64,000 bases of DNA from Cladosporium sp. IMV 00045. Taxonomy: Eukaryota; Ascomycota; Dothideomycetes; Cladosporiales; Cladosporiaceae. Location of the stretch: positions 124,001-188,000 of the forward strand of contig MSJI02000604.1 in assembly GCA_001931905.2 (NCBI GenBank), read 5' to 3'. The notes under the pieces were generated by a model. It was not told the DNA's origin. It saw nothing but the letters and a program-made list of their open reading frames with translations, and did no database searches. The position numbers and the translations under genes are program-made. Of this stretch, positions 54,189 to 64,000 are shown piece by piece; positions within the stretch are counted from its first letter, which is position 1; each line of letters begins with the position of its first letter.

Positions 54189-55827
54189 ATGGCAATGTGC
54201 CAGACTCCAATCATCAATCAGTACGAACAAAGCGCACTCGGTATGCCCACTGAGGTCGAATCAGCAACGCAATCAACGGTGCGTGGGGAAGCGGAACTTG
54301 ACATGCTGGTACACGCAGGCCGCAATTTTCGCTCTGGTAATGGGGTAAACCGCCTTTTACCGACAATGAGTCAAGAGTCTCGAGAAGAAGGTTACGGATC
54401 TTCCATCTTTCGTTCAGCCGCGCATGAACAGTCTCTGTCTACGCAAACGCTGGGAAGCCTGTTTGAATGGGTCCCATCCACAGTAATGCTGGAGAATTTG
54501 TTCGAACCGGCCCGATCTACGCCGAATGTGCGATACAGTATAAACGACGCACCGCAACCCACACGAGCCCAATCAGCGCGGCGGAATAGTGGAGAGATGA
54601 TGGAGCATCGATCCGACGACGGACTTCTCAGGACTGTACGCACAGCACATCTCCCAGGACTGTGCGAGTCCCCCGCTCAGACGAGGCCCGGACAGCTCCG
54701 ATCACGTCTTGATGGCCTCTCTCGACATGACATGGCTGAAAGTGCTTCGCTCAGACAGTGTCACAATGGTGCACACGATATTGTAGGAGGATCACAGGAG
54801 TACAATGGTATACACAACAACTCCATACCTGCAGAGGCTACAGGGCTAAATCCTACTGCGGACGAGAGCTTGTCCTTCAAGCATGTTCTATATAAGCAAA
54901 CACGTGTTGCACCAATGGAAGATCGATCAATGGCTACGCCGCAGGGTCATCATTCCAGTTCTCTGTCTTACGGCCAGCAACGCTATCCCACATCTATAAG
55001 TGGGCTACGTGATCCACAGAAGGTGGCCCAGTGGAGCACTGTGCCAGCTGCCTTTGTCACTGGGCCATACCCGTACAATCGACGATCCCGCGATCTTGCG
55101 GCATTTTTACGATCACGCCTGTCGTCTAATCAACGATCGCGAGCTGCCAAAGCGCTTACATCAATAGAGAGGTCATCTAGCCGCCTTTTTGGCAATCTTG
55201 GTTTCGATGACCTGACCTTTGCCGAGGAGTGCTTTCAACGCGCGCTCCGAGTGCACCAGGACTTCATCAAACGCTGCAATACCCCAAATGTTATTTGTCG
55301 CCGAACCGGAGAAATCGCGGCCGTTAACAACGCGTTCCTAAGGCTTACAAGGCAGCCACACGCTGTTTTAGTCGGCAATACACGAGTATCCGTTGTGGAT
55401 GTCGAGCGTAATAACATGGTAGATAAAACCCACGCGGGCTCGGTGTTTTTGGTGGAGCTTATGGACGCGAAAAGCATTGTGCAGTTCTACGAAGATATGG
55501 CACATGCTGCTGTTAGCGACTCGAGTTGTGTAAGCGGACGTCCTGTCACAGTCACTCGACCTGGATTGGGTCCTAGGGTTATCAGAAACGATCACATTAT
55601 GGGAGCAAACAGATCGCGACACAAGGTGCCGACAGACAAAAACAAACCGAGGATGATAGAGTGGCGTCAACCAGAAGAGACGGTCCGGTGCATGATGTCT
55701 TGGACTGTGAAGAAAGACATATTCGGCATGCCTTTCCTACTCGTGTTGAATGTAAGTTCAGAGTAGAAGACAACACCACTTTGACTCGAATGCACTGACT
55801 AACAATCCCAAGTTACTCCGTGTTTAG
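54189..55827 (+). CDS. AcuK/ERT1-like protein with C-terminal PAS-type domain
   Basis: Exons 54189-55751 and 55813-55827 give 525 residues. The last intron has the branch site CACTGACTAAC and an AAG acceptor, and ends the protein LLVLNLLRV. The C-terminal ~190 residues match the PAS-like region of the gluconeogenesis activators AcuK, AcuM and Ert1: FDDLTFAEECFQRALRVHQD, NVICRRTGEIAAVNNAFLRL, FLVELMDAKSIVQFYEDMAH and SWTVKKDIFGMPFLLVLN. The N-terminal ~330 residues are disordered, rich in Ser, Gln and His, and no Zn2Cys6 cluster is seen. The frame is open upstream to 53976 but without an ATG. Neighbouring sugar porter, GAPDH and glycerate-kinase genes fit a carbon-regulation role. It may be a DNA-binding-less paralogue or lack unseen 5' exons. 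Confidence 0.75.
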
Positions 55828-56598
55828 TTTTGGCCGTCTAGGCCTAGCATGTCATCTCAAAAGGACTCTAACAAAGTGGACTCGACGACTGTTAAAGACC
55901 TTGAGGTTTCAAGTTTTTTTCACACTCTATCAAGCTGTTAGTGATTCACAATCGAGTTCAAGATAGTACTATTCCTTCACAGCGGGGAGATCTTTATGTG
56001 GGCGAATGGAAGGTTTCCGATAATCCGCTACATCCGGGTCTCTGAGAAGTATGGAGATAGCTAAAAATGTGATTTTTGGACCATACATAAACTGGTAAAA
56101 TGCGGCAGGTTGCACGGAGATTACCACTTTCTGGACGAAACAAATATAGATCACCGCCTTCATTGCTCACAAGCCATTTAACCCTTCCAGACTCCCAGAT
56201 TAGGTGACACTCCAAAATCCAAAGAAGTCGCAGGTGGATCTAGTGGCTTGACAAAATGAGCGGGAATACTTCGCATCTGAGGACCAGGAAACGCCGCTAT
56301 CATGACACTCTCTGCCAGCATGAAGGGCATTCATTTAGAACAATCAAGTTCTTTGGGGAGACTATGAAAATCAGACCGCGAGAGGAGGGGAAAAAAAAAA
56401 AAGAAAGAACACCTTGCTTTGACCTTCTGTCAGGGTTTCGAAGAGTGCCGGAAAAGAAGTCTCTTTGGGTCTGAGCCCGTCTAGAAATACATTCCTTCAA
56501 GCAGGTAGACTTAGGCTTTCAATCTCAGCCATGCCAATGGTGCACTTCTCACAATTGTGTCTGGCGAAATCAATCCCTCGTCCGTTACGCTCAAGCCT
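55828..56598. other. Convergent intergenic region with poly-A tract
   Basis: About 770 bases between two convergent genes. A run of twelve A residues at about 56391-56402 follows a GGGG. No gene was seen. Confidence 0.5.
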
Positions 56599-58330
56599 TC
56601 AAGCACTCACAGACTCTTTGTGCAAGGTTTCGCGACCCTTGGAGATAGCCTTAGCCTCGGCATCTTCCCACGATATCGGAGCTTGTAGTGATTCCCGAAC
56701 CACGCCGCGGATGGTTGTATTCTCTTTGAATAGGTCTTCCATCTGCTCAAGGCTCCTGCCCATAGTTTCTGGGAAAAGGAAGTATACGAGTATAGGGATA
56801 CAGGCCCCCATGATAGTGTACAGTATGTAGTACTGGTATCCGATTGTATCGACAGCAATGGGTGTAATCATGAGGATGGCGAAGTTCCTAGAACGCGCTA
56901 ATCAGTACTTGCATGTCGAGTGTCTGAAGATGCGACCAGGGAGAACGATGATGAACGTACCAGAGCCAGTGATTGGCCGTTGAGAAAGACGTCATTGGCA
57001 TTCGAAGCCGGCTGGGCGCGATTTCTGTAACGTAGAGATAATTGCAGCCTAAAAAGCCAATGGGTACGAAAAAGTTGAAAAGGAAAACGAAGATCACCGA
57101 GGCGACCTGCGCCGGTAAGTTGCTCTTGGGAAAGCTCGTAGCCACAGCGAGCGCTAGCATGCACATGGACATTCCAGTTCCACTGACCATAAACAGCTTT
57201 CGGCGACCGAAACGGTCGATGGTGAAAAAGGCGGCAAACGATGAGCACAGCTTCCAGGTGAGCATTCCCCCAGATAGGATTCGCGATGTTTGGCTGTCCA
57301 ATCCGAGGCCTTGTTGGAAGATGACAGTGCTGTATACGGAAATTAGGTTCGTCCTGTGCACATGTTAGATGCGGTCATATGGCGAGGCGAAGAAGAAAAC
57401 AGCGCAACTTACCCGCACCACTGTTGAAGAAACTGTAAGACCATACTCAACGTGAAGCGGTAAAACAGTTTATGTTCTCCCATGACGAAGAGATCACGCT
57501 TCCTGTTCGCTCCAGTTGTTTCTTCCAAAGCGACCTCGATGCCGGACATCTCGCTTGCGATCTCGACGCTGCCCACGGGAAGGCCTCTCAATTTTGCAAG
57601 GTTCGATCGCGCATGCTCCAAGCTGCCCCTCTTTGCTAGCCATCTTGGGCTCTCCGGGAACATGAAGATAGATGACAACAGCACCGCAGATATCACGCAG
57701 GGTATTGCGAGCGGCATCCTCCAGGAGAGCGACCCTTGTTTGATCTGGAAGAATCCAAGGTTAATCCAGGACTGCAAGAAGTAGCCCACACAGATAAACA
57801 CTCCGTCGATAACGACATGCCTCCCTCGGTTTTTTGCTTCAGAACATTCAGACTGCCAGACAGGGACGCTCGTGCTGAGTGCACCGACTCCGAGGCCGAC
57901 AACAAAGCGTCCAATGACGAACTGCGGAAGTTGGAAGCTCGTGCATTGTAAGATCTCGCCAATGAGTGTGCATAACCCGGCGAGGAACGCTGTCTTTCGC
58001 CTGCCCAATACGTCTCCGATCCAAGTGCATGCAAGCGATCCAGCAAGAGCACCCAGAGTCAAGGTTGCGACCACAACGCCCTACAAGTCGGCTGTTAGCT
58101 GTTGCACTTGTTGTCGACACGATGTGTGAAATGCCAACCTGGACTGTGCTATTGGTGTTGTGCTGGGTCCCCACGGTGTGAACCGTGTCGATGGCGGGAA
58201 ACGTGCTGGCGAAATCTCCTATGCTCAGAAGCCCACCTACGCCAGATAGATTGTACCCAAAAAGAACAAAAGAAGGCAGGACAACAAGGATAGTCTGAGC
58301 CTGTTGAAGCCTCCGGCCAGAGCTAAGCAT
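56599..58330 (-). CDS. Sugar porter (MFS), second copy
   Basis: Exons 58139-58330, 57413-58080, 56961-57353 and 56599-56887 give 513 residues, 12 TM. Signatures: FVLFGYNLSGVGGLLSI in TM1, WIGDVLGRRKTAF, GRFVVGLGVGALSTSVPVWQ with SECSEAKNRGRHV, FPESPRWLAKRGS, QFLQQWCGTNLISVYSTVIF in TM7, DRFGRRKLFM and FPETMGRSLEQMEDLFKEN. TM1 has GYNLSG instead of the usual GYDxG, and TM7 has QQWCGTN instead of QQLTGxN, so the substrate may be unusual. It is divergent from the GAPDH gene 630 bases away and convergent with the AcuK/ERT1-like gene. Confidence 0.9.
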
Positions 58331-58963
58331 GTTGTGGATTTCTGAATGGTAATTTGCGAAAGAAGGAATAGCTACTGAATGAAAGTGGCCTAAGAGATGA
58401 AGGCGAGAAAGCTTGGCCTCCTTGATATTGATAATCTCGTCAAGACTTGACTTGGTCCTCCGGAAAACCGGCCTCCGCAGCTCCACACAAGGGCTCCGCA
58501 TCGGGCCTCCGCGCATCCCCGGAAGCCCTGGAGATAATTGTCCACAGTGAGGCAAATCTTAGATCACAGACGTAAGGGCTTTGAACTTGGTGGAGCAGAT
58601 GCCGGTGAGCCCGCGGACTCATATTTGTCCGTTGACTCAAGCAACTTTGTCCGAGCTTGCTTTTCAAGCGCTAAATTTGACAAGCCGTCAACGAACGGGG
58701 AAAGAGTACTTCCGATCAACCTAGCTGCGATTCATTTTCAAAACCGTCCATTTCGTGTCTTCCACGTGCATATTGGGCGAGTCAGGGTACCGGTAGAGCT
58801 CGGGGGAAAGAGGAGCTCAACGACTTGGGCAAGGTCAAGTCCCGGAAAGACTAGTTTGTGTAAATGGCTAGAGTCTTATATAAACGCGTCTGAACTTGGA
58901 AAGTGACCCTTCGCTCTTTTGAACGCGCAGTATAGCATCGACACAAGATACCAGCCATCAAAA
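58331..58963. promoter_or_regulatory. Divergent promoter region, sugar porter 2 / GAPDH paralogue
   Basis: A 630-base shared upstream region. TATATAAA lies at 58877-58884 on the GAPDH side, about 80 bases before its ATG, a good TATA box. Co-expression of the two genes is plausible. Confidence 0.55.
58877..58884 (+). promoter_or_regulatory. TATA box of GAPDH paralogue
   Basis: TATATAAA about 80 bases before the ATG at 58964, in the usual place for a strongly expressed fungal gene. Confidence 0.6.
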
Positions 58964-60186
58964 ATGGCCCGATCAACTTCGCTCAGCCCACCTTGCCGGA
59001 TTGGAATCAACGGATTTGGCCGAATCGGTAATGATCATTCCAATTCTCTCTGAAAACAACCGGCGTTCTGACATTGCATACTTAAGGTCGGAATGTTCTC
59101 CGTGCATCGCTACTTAGAACAGATGTAGAGGTCGTTGCGATTAATCACACCTGTGCCACAGCCGAAGATATCGTGTACCTGATTAAATATGATTCGACCC
59201 ACGGACCGTTGATGAAATACGCCTCGAACAGTGCAATTGCTGCTCTTCCAAACGGAAATCTGTCTGTCAATGGACGGGAGATCCATCTCATATCAGAACG
59301 CGCCTTGAACAAGTTGGATTGGCGACAGCACGGCGCCGAATACGTGGCAGAATGCACCGGCAAATTCCGCTCGACGACGACGGCACAGGAACATGTTGTT
59401 CATGGGGGGGCCAAAAGGGTTCTGATCTCCGCGCCCAGCCCAGATGCGCCAAGTCTGGTGTTCCGAGTCAACTCCAACGAGTACGCCGTGCACAGGGAGA
59501 AGAGCGAGGCAGTCGTGTTCTCATGTGCCAGCTGTACCACGAACTGCTTGGCTCCGTTGCTCAAAGTGCTTGACGACGGCTTTGGCATCGAACAAGGACT
59601 CATGACTACCGTACACGCATCGACCCAGTCGCAGCATGTACTCGACGGCTACAGTGCCAAGGACCGGCGCTCTGGAAGGTCAGCTATCGGAAACATCATC
59701 CCCACTACGACGGGAGCCTCGAAGGCCATCAGAGCCGTGCTTCCACATCTTTCAGGCAAGATAAATGGTATCTCAGTGCGAGTGCCTACGACCAACGTGT
59801 CCATGGTCGATCTCGTTGTGCAGACTAAGACATCGACGACCCTCCAAGGTGTGCTTGCCAGTTTTAATCAAGCTGCCCAAGGAGATCTCTCTGGCGTCCT
59901 AGAAGTCGAGGACCAAGAGTTGGTCAGTTGTGATTTTCTTGGGCGCTCATGCAGCGCCATTATCGACGCTGCAGCATCGTCACAGCTCAACTCAAACGTA
60001 AGTACTTTGGCATCATGTTCTCTCCATTGAAGCTTGCCAAACTGACGCCACTATGTCTAGTTCTTCAAAATTGTTGCATGGTACGACAACGAATGGTCAT
60101 ACTCTTGCCGTCTGCTTGACCTCTTAGCCTTGATGCATCGCACAGACACTTTACAAGACGACAAAGCAATGCTTCATAGCCACTGA
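58964..60186 (+). CDS. Glyceraldehyde-3-phosphate dehydrogenase, divergent paralogue
   Basis: NAD-dependent dehydrogenase making 1,3-bisphosphoglycerate. Exons 58964-59027, 59087-59997 and 60061-60186 give 366 residues, against about 337 for a housekeeping GAPDH; the extra length is at both ends ([12 protein letters not shown] and a tail ending LHSH). Seen: [24 protein letters not shown], the catalytic [11 protein letters not shown] with its Cys, the His in [23 protein letters not shown] and the closing [16 protein letters not shown]. Catalytic residues are kept, so it is probably active. It differs from canonical GAPDH at many otherwise fixed positions ([14 protein letters not shown] for [25 protein letters not shown] for DWRGGRAAxxN). 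A special gluconeogenic isoform or an inhibitor-tolerant duplicate are possible roles. Confidence 0.93.
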
Positions 60187-60420
60187 CGGGTTGATGCATT
60201 CCCCAATACTCTGTCTCCTTGAGTCTGAAGTATTTCTATCTGTAAAGTTGCTCTCTTTCGCGTGAGGGTTGATTTAGCGTAATTCCTAAGTTAGACTGAT
60301 CAATCCATACATAAGAATGACCTATACTCCTATTGATCATCAAAGTGCTGATAATCGTTCACTTTGGTGCCCGAATATCGTGGTGATAATGCAGTCAACC
60401 CTTTTGGCATGGCATGGACT

Positions 60421-61633
60421 CTAGATCTCAATAATCTTCTTGACCGTTCGATCACCTCCAACCACTAACCTCAAATTCCTACCCTTTCCGCTACATATAC
60501 CTTGTCGAAGGCCCTCCGTGTAAAGTTCATATGCAGGATAGTCTTTGCGCTGTCAGTTACGTAGCTCTTGGTGAAAGGCGTGTCGAGACTTACAGCCATT
60601 TACGAAATCTTCGACTTGATGCTCGGTCATGCCTGTGCCACTCACGGCTCGTAATACTGCTTCCTGCTGATGACGCCACTTGTAGACGTATTGTGTTTCC
60701 TCAGCATCACTATACTCGTCAGCAAGTGACACTTGTCCCTCAAGATCACAACAGACTCACATGTGAATGAAGGCTCCTAATTTGCTATGTCGTGTCAGTA
60801 CCCGAACGACGTGGCCTGGATCGAGTGGACTTACTTAGTCATCGCCTCATACTCTCTCAACCTCTCATTGATGAAAATCACATGCCCCAATTCGACCCGA
60901 CCAAGGCGGCCGTTGTAAGCCTCACCGTGGACCTCATATTTCTCTTTCGCAACCACCCATTTCCGCGCTACCTCTTCAGCGCTCAGGGCCCGGAATCCCA
61001 CACACCAGCCCTCGAAAATTATGACTTCGACTGGCTGTTCCCCCTCGCGGTTGACGATCTGCCATTCGCTCTCTGGCCTCCTATCTCCGCCGCCTTGGAA
61101 CATCGATTTGTCGTAAGAGGGTATCTTGACATTCCTGTCGTCCCTGGAGATAGCGGCGAAGAGCTCCAACCCCTTGTCTACACTGTGAGTGGATGGCTGA
61201 CCACGGTGTTGTATGAGAGGATTATCAGGATACGACGCTGCCAATTCAAGTTGCTCATCGCGCGTGAGGTAAAGGTCGTCTATTGAGAACTCGATGGTGC
61301 GAAGATTGTGAGGCGCATTAGAAAGTGTCTGCAAAAGCGTCTTGACCTAGAACCTACCCATTAGCATGCCGTAGAAGGAGTTGGAAGATACGGCTTTGGA
61401 AGGTGCGGCGTTCGCTTGTGAAATATGATATGACCTCAATGCAAGTCGCGAAGATTTACTTCTCAAGTGCTACGTACCAAGGTCGTTTTCCCAGCACCTT
61501 GAACCCCATTCAGGCCGACAAAAAACGGTGGTGGACTTGCGCCGGCTGAAGAGTGTGCCTGTCGATGTCTCCTGAGACACTCAACGACAAAAGGTACACA
61601 GTGTTCGGACTTATCATCAATGGTTGCTGACAT
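60421..61633 (-). CDS. P-loop kinase of the Tda10 / D-glycerate 3-kinase family
   Basis: ATP-dependent kinase similar to yeast Tda10 and plant glycerate kinases, which phosphorylate D-glycerate to 3-phosphoglycerate. Five exons on the minus strand: 61478-61633, 60835-61346, 60761-60784 (24 nt), 60594-60709 and 60421-60542, giving 309 residues. Walker A is GLNGVQGAGKTTLVKTL, interrupted by a 131-nt intron directly after the Leu. Other family motifs: IEFSIDDLYLTRDEQ, NPLIQHRGQPSTHSVD, IPSYDKSMFQGGGDR and VEVIIFEGWCVGFRAL. The C-terminal half reads LGAFIHIDAEETQYVYKWR, GTGMTEHQVEDFVNG, YYPAYELYTEGLRQG and ends LRLVVGGDRTVKKIIEI. The start is the ATG at 61633 (MSATIDDKSE). It sits tail to tail with the GAPDH gene. 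Confidence 0.87.
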
Positions 61634-62665
61634 TGTGTCTTGGTGGCAAGGTTGATTTACGACATCGACGTTGTCAAGCTCTATATGATGTGGCCAAATC
61701 CTCTGTTTCCACAACCGGCGATTCCGGACATTCTATTGTCCGACTCCTTCGCTCGAATCGGCACATTATCTCACGGACATACTCACAACCGAGCCCATGG
61801 ACCTTACTACATCATCCTTCTTTGACTCGTAGCATTCATCGGATCGGTTGTTTCCACAGAGCGGTCGCTCCCCACTCCGATGATGGGTCTCAGAGGGAAC
61901 ATCAGTCGATGCAGACTTTTTGTTGATCGACAAGGGTTCCACGAGCCGAACAGGGTTTCCAGTGTTTCACGCCATATGTGCTAAGTGCGATATTTTCCGT
62001 GCGGACGCTGAGGTGACCAGCACCTTTTTCCACTATTCATGTTTGACACGTGGCAACGGAAAGTGACGATGTAGCCTAGTGTAACTACCGATATATCTGC
62101 TTGTTGCAGTCCAGTGACTTGGGTTCACTATACACCACGATTTGCTCCATTCCTTGGTGCTGTCATTACTGCTCAGTCCACCGGTTACCGAACGGCTCAC
62201 GTTCGTCATACACCTGTTAGCCAACGCAGTGGTATGATCGAGAGTGCGAAATGCTACGAACAAGTAGTCTGGTCCGTACAGCTGTTGCGTCACATCTCCT
62301 TTGTGTGGTTACGTAGATGCCCGTGGCCCTGCGCCGCATATTGATGGACGTGAGGCTTGAGCGATAGATGAGCAGGTCAAACGAGTTCTTGACACGGTAT
62401 CTCTCCTTCTTAGTTACAGCAGGCATCCTGTTTGCAATGTTCCTGCGCCAGACGGCTTGCCGAGACAAATTTGTCAACATTGGAATGTGTTCGCTACCAC
62501 CGCAAACATGACACCGACTGAACGATATACACGATTTTGGTTTGCAATGATCATGCTCTCCATCTGCCGCGATCCTATCCATCTCCCGACGTTTGCTGGG
62601 GCGCCGTCCTCGCGTGAAAGTATGGTGAGGACATCACATCCCACGACCGATCTCCAAGTCCAGAT
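61634..62665. other. Intergenic kinase promoter / MFS 3' flank
   Basis: About 1 kb without a supported gene; several ORFs of 60-120 codons on both strands have no family resemblance. Confidence 0.45.
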
Positions 62666-64000
62666 CTAGTAAGCGTAGAACATTGTCTGCGTTGCATCGG
62701 CCTTCCTTAGATTGCGGTTGGTCCACATGAGCCAGAATTTAAGACCCCACGCCGCTGCGATCGTCGCAAAGGCGAAAGCAGCGTTGCTTGCCATTGCAGT
62801 GAGGTACTTTGGCCCATCGTCCTCTCCATAAAGATACGGCGTATAGATATAGGAAGCATTCGCAATAACATTAACGATTGAGAGGGACACGGCCTTCTTC
62901 TCTGCACTCTGGCCAAGAGTTGCCGACACCCATCCTGGAAATAACAAATGAGCATACGTTTGAACATGAGAAAAGGATAGCCGTAACTTACCGATGATGC
63001 ATGAATTGACCGCATAGGCTCCGGATGCAAAGAGGAAGCAGGAGAGATACCGTGCCGCAGTATTGAGTGTTGCACACGAGATAACAAATCCGACAAGAGC
63101 AGCGCCCATACTCGCAGTGATATGCCAGGTTCTCTCGTTGAGTTTACCTGATGACCAGCCTACCACGATTCCTACCACTCCAGAGACCAGATACGGCGGG
63201 CAGGTCAGAACCAGAGTAATTGTGTGGTTAAACCCCAGGCTGCCGACAACGGTGGGGAAGAAGTTGTTGAACGAACAGGCCGAGAGATGCATGTTCTGCA
63301 TGAAGCAGAGTAGGTAGAGACGTGGATCCCGAACGGCCTTCATGAAACCAGCCTTCGAACCTTTGCTCTGCTCACTTCCAACGGTATCCCGCAAAATGCG
63401 TGCGTGAGCGAGCTCACGCTCCTCTTGGGTGAGCCACCACGTTGTCAGCGGAAAGTCTGGCAGTAAGAAAAAGCCAATGGCTGCGACACCGAAGGTCAAA
63501 GCACCCTCGACAATGAAGAGCTGTTACAATGTCAGCCTTGATTATGCCGAGTGCCGGGTTGCTGCTTGGTGCGTCCACTTACCCACCGCCATCCTTCTAA
63601 TCCGTGATTACCATCAATAGTGTTGAAAACTGCTGCTGCAATCAGCCCGGAGAAAGCGGTCGCGATGATGTTACCGGAATACAAGATCGATATTCTCGTT
63701 GCTATCTCCTTTCTTGTGTAGAACAGGCTGAGAAGGAACAGCGCTCCTGGGTAGTAAGGTGCTTCTGCAACACCGAGAAAGAAGCGGACGAGCACAAGGC
63801 CGTTGTAGTCGTGAACCAGGGCGGTACATGCCGAGGTGATGGCCCATGCCATCATACAGGTGCACATCCATATAGATGGGCGAATCTTGCCCGAGGACAT
63901 GAGCATGTTCGATGGCACTTGCATGATCAGATACCTGTTTGATAGAAGATTTAGCAGCCGGGGCAGAGGGTATTTCTCTATTGCCACTTACCCGACGAAT
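62666..64000 (-). CDS. ACS-family MFS transporter (partial, runs off right edge)
   Basis: Anion:cation symporter type MFS protein (Dal5/Tna1/Fen2-like group), which import carboxylates, vitamins or allantoate-like anions. Exons in the window: 63992->64000, 63583-63934, 62992-63520 and 62666-62934; the N-terminus with TM1 lies outside. Seen: GYLIMQVPSNMLM at TM2, VRFFLGVAEAPYYPGALFLL in TM4, the central FFLLPDFPLTTWWLTQEERE signature, and the closing TNRNLRKADA. Two introns (62935-62991 and 63935-63991), each 57 nt, are in frame and free of stops, so unspliced reading would give spurious insertions. Normal for the family as far as it is visible. Confidence 0.88.

Overview
The window comes from a filamentous ascomycete, probably a dothideomycete-like fungus. 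Genes are split by short introns (mostly 47-80 nt, GT...AG, often with a CTGAC/CTAAC-type branch site). Most families are fungal: Zn2Cys6 and C2H2 regulators, SAT4/rhodopsin-type membrane proteins, YAT and ACT permeases, sugar porters. Some short AT-rich, TA-dense islands look like decayed (possibly RIP-mutated) repeats. I saw no rRNA, tRNA, CRISPR or bacterial-style operon. Exon coordinates in the entries were worked out by hand from splice signals and reading-frame continuity.

Left third (1-25.2 kb): a co-oriented or divergently paired catabolic gene cluster with no polyketide or peptide synthase. In order it holds: a C2H2+Zn2Cys6 regulator running off the left edge, an MFS transporter, an S15/CocE-type hydrolase, a phytanoyl-CoA dioxygenase-like Fe(II)/2-oxoglutarate enzyme, a fumarylacetoacetase-family hydrolase, a second paralogous C2H2+Zn2Cys6 regulator, a small cupin, a second MFS transporter, a LigB-type extradiol ring-opening dioxygenase, a flavin hydroxylase fused to an acetoacetate-decarboxylase-like domain, a second S15/CocE hydrolase, a small one-helix protein and an aldehyde-dehydrogenase-like protein lacking its catalytic cysteine. 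Together this suggests uptake, ester/amide hydrolysis, ring hydroxylation, extradiol ring opening and C-C hydrolysis of an aromatic compound. The substrate is unknown.

Middle (25.8-48.3 kb): a GNAT-like pseudogene, a SAM methyltransferase, a SAT4-type membrane protein, two amino-acid permeases (ACT and YAT types), a broken MATE-type efflux gene beside an AT-rich island, a sugar porter, a GH32 invertase/inulinase gene whose conserved WMNDPNG motif is cut by a TGA, and a conserved multi-pass membrane protein. Several long gene-poor stretches and three AT-rich islands lie here.

Right end (50.5-64 kb): a fungal-specific regulator without a visible zinc cluster; a PAS-type AcuK/ERT1-like protein, also without one; a second sugar porter; a divergent GAPDH paralogue; a Tda10/glycerate-kinase-like P-loop kinase; and an ACS-family MFS transporter cut by the right edge. 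Sugar import, GAPDH, glycerate kinase and a gluconeogenesis-type regulator side by side suggest a small carbon-metabolism neighbourhood.
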